A stretch of 7,262 nucleotides of DNA from Jatrophihabitans sp. (GTDB lineage Bacteria > Actinomycetota > Actinomycetes > Mycobacteriales > Jatrophihabitantaceae): contig SCQZ01000451.1 of assembly GCA_004299665.1 (NCBI GenBank), positions 1-7,262 of the forward strand, in the 5' to 3' direction. The notes beneath the pieces were generated by a model. That model was given only the letters and a program-made list of their open reading frames with translations, searched no databases and was not told the DNA's origin. The position numbers and the translations under genes are program-made. Below are positions 1-6,172 of this stretch, piece by piece. How positions within the stretch are numbered: the first letter of the stretch is position 1; the number at the start of each line of letters is the position of its first letter.

Positions 1-160
1 CCTCGACGCTCCCACCGCCGGCGATCACCGCGCCGAACACCGCCGAGAAGGTGTGCGGCGGGACGCCGAACCAGCGCGCCCAGGCCGCGTACTCGCGACT
101 CCGGTCCAGCAACGTCTCCCCGATGTCGAACAACACGGCCTCGACCGGGGGCGGCGACAC
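1..160 (-). CDS. HAD-like hydrolase, N-terminal part only (cut by left window edge)
   Basis: Read on the minus strand from a GTG at 160 to the left edge, this frame gives 53 residues starting MSPPPVEAVLFDIGETLLD. A hydrophobic strand followed by D12-I-G-E-T16 matches motif I of the haloacid dehalogenase superfamily, in which the first Asp is the nucleophile. The following residues (RSREYAAWARWFGVPPHTF) look like the start of the helical cap seen in small-molecule phosphatases and dehalogenases. The position of the second motif-I Asp, the usual general acid/base, is Gly14, so a classical phosphatase mechanism is not assured; many DxGxT-type HAD proteins share this. The start has no obvious Shine-Dalgarno sequence and may be leaderless. 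The other HAD motifs lie outside the window, so the substrate cannot be given. It is transcribed away from the kinase gene at 252. Confidence 0.8.
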   Translation of the reverse strand, partial: MSPPPVEAVLFDIGETLLDRSREYAAWARWFGVPPHTFSAVFGAVIAGGGSVE

Positions 161-251
161 GCCATCACTGTGCCACTGCCCGGCGCCACCGGTGCCGCCG
201 TCCCCGGTCCGCGATAGGCCGGCGCGCCCGGCGGGTAGGACCCCGGCGACG

Positions 252-1523
252 ATGCGAGCGCGCGATGGGACGGATGTGGACGAGACGCGACCCCTGTCGA
301 CGGCTCCCGTCCCGGGCCCGGGCACGCTGCTCGCCGGACGGTACGAACTGCACCACGTCCTCGGCCGGGGCGGTATGGCCGACGTGATGCAGGCGACCGA
401 CACCAGCCTCGGCCGCGAGGTGGCCATCAAGCTGTTCCGCCCGGAGGTCGCCGCCGCGGCCGAGCACACCCGGTCGACCGGTGAGATCCGGGCGCTGGCC
501 AGGCTGCACCACCCCGGGCTGGTCACCCTCTTCGACGCCGGCACCGCCAACGCGGACACCCTCGACGCCCGGCCGTTCCTGGTCATGGAACTGGTGACCG
601 GCCCCACGCTGGCCGACCTGTTACGCGAGGGGCCGTTGCCCTCTGCGGCCGTCGCGGACCTCGGTGGCCAGCTGGCCGACACCCTCGTCTACGTGCACGC
701 GAACGGCATCGTGCACCGCGACGTCAAACCGGCGAACATCCTGCTGGCGCGGCCCGCCGGTGGGGCGTCCCGACGCTGGGCCGCCAAGCTCACCGACTTC
801 GGTGTGGCCCGGCTGATCGACTCCACCCGGCTCACGCTGGCCGGGATGACGGTCGGTACCGCGAACTACCTGAGCCCGGAGCAGGCGACCGGGCAGGACG
901 TCGGGCCGGGATCGGATGTCTATGCGCTGGGGCTGGTGCTGCTCGAATGCCTCACCGGCGAGGTGGTCTTCCCCGGCTCGGCGATGGCCGCCGCCACGGC
1001 GCGGCTGCACCGCGACCCCGAGATACCCGCCTTCCTCGACGATCGCTGGCACGTGCTGCTCGCGGACATGACCCGGCGTGAGCCGTCCGGACGGCCGGGC
1101 GCGGCAGCCGCCGCCGCCGCGCTGCGGGAGATCGCCACGCTGTCCGCCGTCGCCGCGGACCGGGAGGTGCCGGCCGCCCACGGGGCGGCGGCTACCCGCG
1201 AGACGACGGCGGCAATGCCCGAGACGATCACGATGCGCGAGACGCGGGCGCGCGGGCGTCCAGGGCGGACCGGGGGCCCCGCACCGACCGCGGTGCTGCC
1301 CGCGTCGCCGGAACCGGCGCCGCGTGCCCGCCGGCGTCGTCCGGCCGTCGTGGCGTTCGTCACGGCCGCCGCCTGCGCGATCCTCGTCGTCGCGGTCCTG
1401 CTGATCTCCCGCAGCGGGGGCGCCGCGCCGGCTCCGAGCCGGGCACCCGCCCCGAGCTACCCCGGCGTCAGCGGATCCGCCGGCCCCCTGGTGACGCAGT
1501 TGGAGAGGCTGGTGGACGGGTGA
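252..1523 (+). CDS. Transmembrane Ser/Thr protein kinase (Pkn/Hanks type) without PASTA repeats
   Basis: This encodes a 423-residue eukaryotic-like Ser/Thr kinase that phosphorylates proteins from the inner face of the membrane. Visible kinase motifs are the Gly-rich loop GRGGMADV (38-45), VAIK with the ATP-binding Lys60, a probable helix-C Glu78, the catalytic loop HRDVKPAN (155-162, base Asp157), DFG (182-184) and GTANYLSPEQ (202-211). The activation loop carries Thr192, Thr195, Thr200 and Thr203, positions often autophosphorylated in this family. An Ala/Pro/Arg-rich linker (about 285-363) leads to an Arg stop-transfer patch and one membrane helix (about 366-385). Only about 37 Pro/Ser/Ala-rich residues follow outside, with no PASTA or other recognisable sensor domain. 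The ATG at 252 has AGGA at 237-240. The frame is open back to 51, but residues upstream are low-complexity and overlap the divergent HAD gene. GTG at 276 is an alternative start. The stop overlaps the next gene by 4 bases, implying co-translation. Confidence 0.93.
   Translation: MRARDGTDVDETRPLSTAPVPGPGTLLAGRYELHHVLGRGGMADVMQATDTSLGREVAIKLFRPEVAAAAEHTRSTGEIRALARLHHPGLVTLFDAGTANADTLDARPFLVMELVTGPTLADLLREGPLPSAAVADLGGQLADTLVYVHANGIVHRDVKPANILLARPAGGASRRWAAKLTDFGVARLIDSTRLTLAGMTVGTANYLSPEQATGQDVGPGSDVYALGLVLLECLTGEVVFPGSAMAAATARLHRDPEIPAFLDDRWHVLLADMTRREPSGRPGAAAAAAALREIATLSAVAADREVPAAHGAAATRETTAAMPETITMRETRARGRPGRTGGPAPTAVLPASPEPAPRARRRRPAVVAFVTAAACAILVVAVLLISRSGGAAPAPSRAPAPSYPGVSGSAGPLVTQLERLVDG
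1503..1523 (+). promoter_or_regulatory. Shine-Dalgarno and overlapping stop/start (GTGA) joining kinase and lipoprotein genes
   Basis: A GGAGAGG-type ribosome binding site (1502-1508) lies inside the end of the kinase gene, 11 bases before the GTG start at 1520-1522. That GTG overlaps the kinase TGA at 1521-1523. This fixes the lipoprotein start and indicates translational coupling of the two genes. Confidence 0.7.
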
Positions 1524-1942
1524 CCGGGGCACTCCGGCGGGCTGCCGCGACCGCCGCGGCCCTCGCGCTCACGGCGGCACTGGCCGGGTGCGGCCCGCAG
1601 GCCGGGCCATCACGGCCGACGATCAGCGACAGCGCCCGCGTCCAGTTGCAGGCGGACGTGCTCGCCGTCTCCCGTGCGTTCGCCGTGAACGACCCGTCCG
1701 CGGCCCGCGCCGCGCTCGCGGACCTGCGGCGCGACCTCGACGCCTTCCAGACCGCGGGCGCGGTCAGCACCCAGCGCGCGGCGCAGATCGGCGCCGTACT
1801 CGTCCGGCTGTCGGGCACCCTCCCGGCCCCGCAGACCTCCAGCGACGCCGGCCCGACGACCGGCCGGTCCGGCGGTCACCCGCAACCGGGCAACGGGCAG
1901 GGTCACGGCGGCAACGGGGACAGCGGTCACGACGGGGGCTGA
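1520..1942 (+). CDS. Small secreted lipoprotein, kinase-linked, function unknown
   Basis: The product is 140 residues. It starts with a basic n-region (residues 1-7), a hydrophobic Ala/Leu stretch and a lipobox LAGC ending at Cys24, so it should be exported, lipidated on Cys24 and anchored on the outer face of the cytoplasmic membrane. Residues about 36-102 are rich in Ala, Leu and charged residues and look helical, probably two or three helices. The tail (about 108-140) is low-complexity and rich in Gly, His, Asn and Asp, with four His residues. I do not recognise a named family. Tight overlap with the receptor kinase gene suggests the two act together, possibly with this protein as an extracellular sensor or modulator for the short-tailed kinase (inference). 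Codon third positions are strongly G/C, supporting real coding. Confidence 0.85.
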   Translation: MTGALRRAAATAAALALTAALAGCGPQAGPSRPTISDSARVQLQADVLAVSRAFAVNDPSAARAALADLRRDLDAFQTAGAVSTQRAAQIGAVLVRLSGTLPAPQTSSDAGPTTGRSGGHPQPGNGQGHGGNGDSGHDGG

Positions 1943-1949
1943 CCGGCCG

Positions 1950-1970
1950 CCGGGCTGCGCGAGCGCCCGG
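1950..1970 (+). terminator. Possible hairpin terminator after the kinase-lipoprotein pair
   Basis: CCGGGC (1950-1955) and GCCCGG (1965-1970) form a 6-bp all-GC stem with a 9-base loop, starting 7 bases after the lipoprotein stop. It has no U-rich tail, only TTGCTGCT. It lies just ahead of the fadD ribosome binding site, so it could be a weak terminator or an mRNA structure affecting fadD translation. In such GC-rich DNA a 6-bp stem can arise by chance. Confidence 0.3.
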
Positions 1971-1978
1971 TTGCTGCT

Positions 1979-1982
1979 AGGA
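1979..1982 (+). promoter_or_regulatory. Ribosome binding site of the acyl-CoA ligase gene
   Basis: AGGA lies 7 bases before the ATG at 1990. A second ATG at 1994 is out of frame, so this site supports 1990 as the start. Confidence 0.6.
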
Positions 1983-1989
1983 CATTCCC

Positions 1990-3681
1990 ATGCATGTCGC
2001 TTCCACGATCGGGGACACCGTGGGCACGGCGCGGCAACTGCTCGACCGGGCCGCCACGGAGGCGCGGTTCGCCGCCACCTTGCTGCAGGCCCGCGGCCCG
2101 GGCGTGGCCGCGATCCCGCCGCACCGGCTGATCCAGGTGCTGCGCGACCTCGAGGCGTACGGGCCCGTCGGTGCCGCGGTCGCGATGGCGGCGGCCGGTC
2201 AGCGCGGCAACGTCGCGATCCGCGACGAGCGCGGTGACATCACCTTCGGCGAGCTCGACCGGCAGGTCAACGCGTTCACCAACGCCTTGCGCGCACGGGG
2301 GTTCCGTGCCGGTGACAGCCTCGGAATCCTCGCTCGCAACCATCGCGGCCTGTACGTCGCCATCCTCGCCGGGGCCAAGCTCGGCGCGCGCACCCTGCTG
2401 CTGAACACCGACTTCTCCGGACCCCAGCTGGCAGACGTCTGCCGCCGCGAGCAGGTCGCGGTCCTCGTCCACGACCAGGAGTTCGCGGCGATCGCAGCGG
2501 GCTACGACGCACCCCGCGGCCGGGTGCTGGCCTGGGCCGACCGGCCCGCGACAACGGTGCACGGCGCGGCCGCGGGCCAGACCGTGGCCACCATCGAGTC
2601 GCTGGCGGCGACGGCCCCGGCGACGACCCCACGCCGGCCGGGGCGCAAGCAGCGCATCGTGCTCCTCACGAGCGGCACCACCGGCACGCCCAAGGGCGCA
2701 CCGCGTGACATGAAGCTCTCGCTGGCGATCCCGGGCGGCTACCTGTCCAAGATCCCGCTGCGCGCGGGGCGCACGGTGATGCTCGCCGCCCCGGGGTTCC
2801 ACGCGTGGGGGCTGCTCAGTTCGATGCTCGCCCTCGGGCTGGGCAACACGGTGGTGATGCAGCGCCGGTTCGACCCGACCGCGGTGCTGGACGGCCTGCA
2901 GGCCCACCGCTGCGACACCCTGATCACCGTCCCGGTACTGCTGAACCGGCTGCTGGCGCTCGGCCCGGCCGAGATCGCCTCGCGCGACCTGTCGGCGCTG
3001 CGGATCGTCGCGGTCTCCGGCTCGGCGCTCGCCCCCGAACTCGCCCAGCGGGCGACGGAGGTGTTCGGCGACGTCGTCTACAACCTCTACGGCTCGACCG
3101 AGGTCGCCTTCGCCACGATCGCGACCCCGGCCGACCTGCGCGCCGCGCCGGGCACCGTGGGCACGCCGCCGCACGGCACCGTCGTCAAGCTGCTGGACCC
3201 GGACGGCAACGAGGTGCCGCCCGGCTCCAGCGGGCGCATCTTCGTCGGCAGCAGCATCCAGTTCGAGGGCTACACCGGCGGCGGCAGCAAGGAGATCGTC
3301 GCCGGGCTGATGTCCACCGGCGACGTCGGCCACCTCGACGGCGCAGGGCGGTTGTTCGTCGACGGCCGCGACGACGACATGATCGTCTCCGGCGGCGAGA
3401 ACGTGTTCCCGCGCGAGATCGAGGACCTGCTGGCCGGCCACGCCGAGATCGTCGAGGCTGCCGTGGTCGGCGTGGAGGATCCGGAGTTCGGCCAGCGGCT
3501 GCGGGCGTACGTGGTGCGCGAGCCGGGCGCCGGGCTCGACGAGGACGTCGTCAAGACGTTCGTGAAGGAGAACTTGGCGCGCTACAAGGTGCCGCGCGAG
3601 GTGGTCTTCCTGGACGCGCTGCCGCGCAACCCCGCCGGCAAGGTCGTCAAGCGCGATCTGCCGGCCCCGGTCCCGGACTGA
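1990..3681 (+). CDS. Fatty-acyl-CoA ligase (ANL superfamily, FadD2/FadD12-like)
   Basis: This 563-residue AMP-forming ligase activates a carboxylic acid, probably a fatty acid, with ATP to an acyl-adenylate and then transfers it to CoA, releasing AMP and pyrophosphate. ANL motifs are all present: the phosphate-binding loop LTSGTTGTPKG (226-236), YGSTE (367-371), TGD (443-445), the hinge region GRDDDMIVSGGENVFP (459-474) and the C-terminal catalytic Lys551 in NPAGK. The hinge form GRDDxMIVSGGENV and an N-terminal extension of about 60 residues before the usual ANL start resemble mycobacterial FadD2 and FadD12, which are of similar length. Chain length and physiological role (beta-oxidation or lipid synthesis) cannot be read from sequence. 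The start is supported by AGGA at 1979-1982. The gene lies 47 bases after the lipoprotein gene and could be partly co-transcribed with it. Its TGA directly abuts the stop codon of the opposing adenylate kinase gene. Confidence 0.93.
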   Translation: MHVASTIGDTVGTARQLLDRAATEARFAATLLQARGPGVAAIPPHRLIQVLRDLEAYGPVGAAVAMAAAGQRGNVAIRDERGDITFGELDRQVNAFTNALRARGFRAGDSLGILARNHRGLYVAILAGAKLGARTLLLNTDFSGPQLADVCRREQVAVLVHDQEFAAIAAGYDAPRGRVLAWADRPATTVHGAAAGQTVATIESLAATAPATTPRRPGRKQRIVLLTSGTTGTPKGAPRDMKLSLAIPGGYLSKIPLRAGRTVMLAAPGFHAWGLLSSMLALGLGNTVVMQRRFDPTAVLDGLQAHRCDTLITVPVLLNRLLALGPAEIASRDLSALRIVAVSGSALAPELAQRATEVFGDVVYNLYGSTEVAFATIATPADLRAAPGTVGTPPHGTVVKLLDPDGNEVPPGSSGRIFVGSSIQFEGYTGGGSKEIVAGLMSTGDVGHLDGAGRLFVDGRDDDMIVSGGENVFPREIEDLLAGHAEIVEAAVVGVEDPEFGQRLRAYVVREPGAGLDEDVVKTFVKENLARYKVPREVVFLDALPRNPAGKVVKRDLPAPVPD

Positions 3682-3684
3682 TCA
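3679..3684. other. Zero-gap convergent stop codons (TGATCA)
   Basis: The plus-strand stop TGA (3679-3681) and the minus-strand stop (TCA read on plus, 3682-3684) touch with no base between them and form the palindrome TGATCA. There is no non-coding room for an intrinsic terminator for either gene, so the two transcripts must overlap or end by a factor-dependent route inside the other gene. Confidence 0.9.
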
Positions 3685-4248
3685 GACGCGGTCCAGCACG
3701 TCGATGAGGGCGGCGGTCACGGTGTCCTCGTCCCGGTTGGCGTCGACGACGTGCAGCAGGCCCCGGCTGCGGTAGTAGTCCACCAGCGGGCGGGTGGCCT
3801 CCTCGAAGACGGCGAGCCGGGTGGCGACGGTCTGCGCGTTGTCGTCGGCCCGCCCCTCGACGGCGGCGCGCGCGAGGATGCGCCGCATCAGCTCCTCGCG
3901 CGGGACGTCCAGGTAGAACACCGCGTCGGGCGAGGCGCCGACCCGTTCCGCGAGCGCGCGGGCCTCCTGGGCCTGCGCGACCGTCCTGGGGAAGCCGTCG
4001 AGCAGGTACCCGTGCGCGTCGGCCGCCGCCAGCACCTTCGGCATCACCAGCGCGATGATCACGACGTCGGGGACGAGCTCCCCGGAACGCATGATCTGCG
4101 AGACCTGGCGTCCGAGCGGCGTCCCGGCCGCCACCTCCGCCCGCAGCAGATCACCGGCCGCGATGTGCTCCAGGCCGAGGCGGCGCGCCAGCCGCTCGCC
4201 CTGCGTCCCCTTGCCGGAGCCCGGCGGGCCGATCAACAAGACGTTCAC
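3682..4248 (-). CDS. adk: Adenylate kinase, short LID-less form
   Basis: The 188-residue product interconverts ATP plus AMP and two ADP in the cytoplasm. Residues 7-16 are the P-loop GPPGSGKGTQ; AGDLLR (31-36) and the DGFPRT motif (84-89, Arg88) mark the AMP site and core. The lid position carries only a short loop, EGRADDN (131-137), instead of the roughly 30-residue LID insert of long adenylate kinases. This is the same short type as mycobacterial Adk. I chose GTG at 4248 because MNVLLIGPPG is the usual family start and a GAGGGTGAG stretch precedes it; GTG at 4257 would add three residues. Actinobacterial adk normally sits in the secY-adk-map ribosomal cluster, which is not here, so this may be an extra copy (inference). 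The neighbour releases AMP, which this enzyme would recycle, but the genes converge and are not one operon. Confidence 0.95.
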   Translation of the reverse strand: MNVLLIGPPGSGKGTQGERLARRLGLEHIAAGDLLRAEVAAGTPLGRQVSQIMRSGELVPDVVIIALVMPKVLAAADAHGYLLDGFPRTVAQAQEARALAERVGASPDAVFYLDVPREELMRRILARAAVEGRADDNAQTVATRLAVFEEATRPLVDYYRSRGLLHVVDANRDEDTVTAALIDVLDRV

Positions 4249-4317
4249 GCCGCTCACCCTCGCACCTGGGCCCGGCGGGTGCCAGCCCCCGTGACGCGGC
4301 GAGGGCAGAATGGGGCG

Positions 4318-4602
4318 ATGGACGTCACGGGCTGGCTGACCGGGCAGCTGTTCTTGCAGACCGTCGATGACGGCGAGGTCCAGCGCGCCAGCGCCTTCCT
4401 CACCGCGCGGGGCGTCGCCTTCCAGGTCCTGACCCTCAGCGAGCGCATGACCGGTGACGACGGCGACCCCGCCTCCACCGTCGCGACCGACCGCTACAGC
4501 CTCGCGGTGCAACTCGGCGGCTTCCCCCAGGTGATCGCCCCGGTGGTCACGGACCTGATCCAGCGGGCGCACGGCGGCAACTGGGATCCCGCCGCCACGT
4601 GA
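4318..4602 (+). CDS. Conserved-looking hypothetical protein, 94 residues
   Basis: I do not recognise this protein. It is a soluble, mildly acidic protein of 94 residues with no signal peptide or membrane helix and no Cys. Residues 1-41 (MDVTGWLTGQLFLQTVDDGE and onward) appear to alternate strand and helix, a polar loop rich in Gly and Asp follows at 44-58, and the C-terminal part (59-86) looks like a strand plus an amphipathic helix. Third codon positions are overwhelmingly G or C, as in the surrounding genes, which supports a real gene. ATG at 4318 is preferred, although its ribosome site is weak (GAGGG 13 bases upstream); GTG at 4291 is in frame and would add nine residues. It diverges from adk with 69 bases between them and lies 84 bases before the HtrA-like protease gene, so it may be co-transcribed with the protease. 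Confidence 0.7.
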   Translation: MDVTGWLTGQLFLQTVDDGEVQRASAFLTARGVAFQVLTLSERMTGDDGDPASTVATDRYSLAVQLGGFPQVIAPVVTDLIQRAHGGNWDPAAT

Positions 4603-4686
4603 CGCGGCCCGCTCCGGCACAGGATTCTCCTGCACCGCACAGGGAGCACCCGGATCGCGCTCAGACTCCGTGGGCAGGCTGAAGGC

Positions 4687-5907
4687 ATGACGCAGACGCC
4701 GACCACCCCGTCGCCCGAACCGGGGTGGGCCGGCGGCGTGTGGATGCCTCCGCCGCCCGCTCCGCCCTCCGAGCAGGTCCCTGCCCCGGCCACCGCCGCC
4801 GAGCCCCCCGCACGGCGGCGACCGTCGCGGGTCCGCGAGTACGCGATCGTCGCCGTCGTGGCCGCCGTCATCGGCGGCGGCATCGGGGCAGCAACGGTCG
4901 CGTGGAGCGGAAGCGGCGGTTCCTCCGGCACGGCCAGCGGCCTGCTGTTCAACACCAGCGCGGCGCCGCAACCGAAGCTGGACGGGTCGATCCCGGCAGC
5001 CGCGGCCCGCATCTCACCGAGTGTCGTCACGATCGACGTCACCGGTCAGCAACAGGCGGACACCGGCTCCGGAGTGATCATCCGCAGCAGCGCCGACGGC
5101 AGCTACGTGCTGACGAACAACCACGTCATCGCGGCGGCGGCCTCCGGCGGCTCGATCACCGTCGTGCTGGCCGACGGCCGCAGCGCCTCCGCCACCGTGA
5201 CGGGCGCCGACGTCTCCGACGACCTGGCCGTCGTCAAGATCGGGTTGGGGAACCTCACCGCGGCGACCTTCGCGCCGTCGTCCACCTTGATCGTCGGCCA
5301 GTCGGTCGTGGCGGTAGGGGCGCCCCTCGGGCTGTCCGACACCGTGACGGCCGGCATCGTCAGCAACACCGCCCGCCCGGTCCAGACGGGCTCCACCGCC
5401 GGCGGCCAGACGGTCTTCGACGCGATCCAGACCGATGCCGCCATCAACCCGGGCAACTCGGGCGGGCCGCTGGTCAACCTCAACGGCGATGTCGTCGGCA
5501 TCAACGCGGCGATCGCCACCGCGGGCAGCGGCGGGCTGCAACTGCCCGGCCAGAGCCAGGCGGGCAACATCGGCATCGGGTTCGCGATCCCGTCCGACGA
5601 GGCTGCCCGCATCGCCGCCGAACTGATCGCCACCGGACGCGCGACGCACGCGATGCTGGGTGTCACGGTGACCGACGCGCCCCGGGGCGCCGCCATCCGC
5701 ACCGTCACCCCGGGCAGCCCGGCGGCCTCGGCGGGGCTGCAGCCCGGCGATGTCGTGACCACGCTCGGCGCGCAGCGCATCGGCTCGGCGGACGACCTGG
5801 TGGCAGCCGTCCGATCCCACGCGCCGGGGCAGACCGTGAAACTCGGCTACGATCGCGGCGGATCGAGCCACACCGTGAGTGTGCATCTGGGCAGCAGCGC
5901 AAGCTGA
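4687..5907 (+). CDS. Membrane-anchored HtrA/DegP-like serine protease with one PDZ domain
   Basis: The 406-residue product is an S1C-family protease that degrades or processes damaged or specific proteins outside the cytoplasmic membrane. A cytoplasmic Pro-rich tail (about 1-49) ends in basic residues. One membrane helix follows (about 52-73), then a Gly/Ser-rich linker and the protease domain (about 98-312). The catalytic triad is visible: His146 in TNNHVI, Asp179 in SDDLAVVKI and Ser258 in GNSGGPL. A single PDZ domain (about 322-402) contains GVTV and PGSPAASAGLQPGDVV. The layout matches actinobacterial PepD/HtrA-type proteins and the length is normal. ATG at 4687 has only a weak Shine-Dalgarno (GAAGG immediately upstream, GGCAGG slightly earlier). 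No MprAB-type two-component system or envelope sigma-factor gene is visible nearby. A 5-bp hairpin (4620-4632) lies upstream, without a recognisable promoter. Confidence 0.95.
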   Translation: MTQTPTTPSPEPGWAGGVWMPPPPAPPSEQVPAPATAAEPPARRRPSRVREYAIVAVVAAVIGGGIGAATVAWSGSGGSSGTASGLLFNTSAAPQPKLDGSIPAAAARISPSVVTIDVTGQQQADTGSGVIIRSSADGSYVLTNNHVIAAAASGGSITVVLADGRSASATVTGADVSDDLAVVKIGLGNLTAATFAPSSTLIVGQSVVAVGAPLGLSDTVTAGIVSNTARPVQTGSTAGGQTVFDAIQTDAAINPGNSGGPLVNLNGDVVGINAAIATAGSGGLQLPGQSQAGNIGIGFAIPSDEAARIAAELIATGRATHAMLGVTVTDAPRGAAIRTVTPGSPAASAGLQPGDVVTTLGAQRIGSADDLVAAVRSHAPGQTVKLGYDRGGSSHTVSVHLGSSAS

Positions 5908-5911
5908 CGCG

Positions 5912-6014
5912 CCGAACAATTCTGGAAAGTGTCCGTCGACCCTCTTGACTTTACGGCAACTTCACGTCAGAGTGGGAGAGCGCACCCGCGCCGGGCGATC
6001 TGCCCGAACAATTC
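5912..6014 (+). repeat. 11-bp direct repeat CCGAACAATTC, two copies
   Basis: CCGAACAATTC occurs at 5912-5922 and exactly again at 6004-6014, 92 bases apart. The copies flank the promoter-like element at 5945-5973. An exact 11-mer containing AACAATT is unlikely by chance in such GC-rich DNA, so the pair may bind a regulator or be remnants of a duplication. No function is shown. Confidence 0.6.
5945..5973 (+). promoter_or_regulatory. Possible vegetative-type promoter in the gap
   Basis: TTGACT (5945-5950) matches five of six bases of the -35 consensus. CAGAGT (5968-5973), 17 bases on, has the conserved A2 and T6 of a -10 box but is otherwise weak. No plus-strand protein gene follows before the strong hairpin at 6173-6213, so a transcript from here would be a non-coding RNA of about 230 bases. 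Confidence 0.3.
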
Positions 6015-6070
6015 CATAGTCACAACCGAGGCGTTGGATCCCCCGCCCATCGACTCGCGCGTGGCACCCA

Positions 6071-6122
6071 TTTCGGTCCACCCACTCGACGGAACCCCCG
6101 CCCGGCGAGTGTCGGACCGGAA
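6071..6122 (+). repeat. Imperfect inverted repeat (hairpin)
   Basis: TTTCGGTCC (6071-6079) pairs with GGACCGGAA (6114-6122) through nine pairs including one G-U. After a 3x2 internal loop, CACTCG (6083-6088) pairs with CGAGTG (6106-6111), closing a 17-base loop. Confidence 0.5.
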
Positions 6123-6129
6123 CCGCAAG

Positions 6130-6162
6130 ACCGACAAACCGGTGCTCGCACCGGCGCTCGGT
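6130..6162. repeat. Imperfect inverted repeat (hairpin)
   Basis: ACCGA (6130-6134) pairs with TCGGT (6158-6162). Across a small internal loop, CCGGTG (6139-6144) pairs with CACCGG (6149-6154) around a CTCG loop. It stands directly before the strong hairpin at 6173. Confidence 0.45.
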
Positions 6163-6172
6163 GTTCAATGAC

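Noticed and set aside
187..194. Palindrome CACCGGTG in the HAD/kinase divergent gap
   Set aside because: Eight bases made mostly of G and C are expected by chance here; no promoter boxes accompany it.
51..251. Upstream extension of the kinase frame (67 extra residues)
   Set aside because: It overlaps the divergent HAD gene start, is low-complexity and lacks kinase-like content; ATG 252 with AGGA upstream is a better start.
1927..3441. Minus-strand 504-codon open frame
   Set aside because: It lies antisense to the acyl-CoA ligase gene, whose ANL motifs are complete. The frame is open because of high GC, and its product is low-complexity Arg/Gly/Ala/Asp.
2805..3707. Plus-strand 300-codon frame inside the ligase gene
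   Set aside because: It is a shadow frame, extremely Arg-rich, with no domain pattern.
4620..4632. Small hairpin CAGGA-TTC-TCCTG upstream of the protease
   Set aside because: Only a 5-bp stem with a 3-base loop; no U-tract or conserved context, so it is not called as a terminator or operator.
4249..4971. Minus-strand N-terminal extension that would give a 429-residue adenylate kinase fusion
   Set aside because: The P-loop lies at the normal position from GTG 4248. The extension runs antisense to two real genes and is Gly/Arg/Pro-rich without a domain.
5014..5919. Minus-strand 301-codon frame opposite the protease
   Set aside because: It is antisense to a protease with an intact catalytic triad and PDZ domain; a GC-driven shadow.
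6091..6123. Two GGAAC motifs resembling extracytoplasmic sigma-factor -35 boxes
   Set aside because: No matching -10 (GTT-type) at proper spacing and no downstream plus-strand gene.
5929..6171. Plus-strand 80-codon frame in the gap
   Set aside because: Its codon third positions are mixed, unlike every real gene here. There is no ribosome site or recognisable motif, and it runs through hairpin arms.
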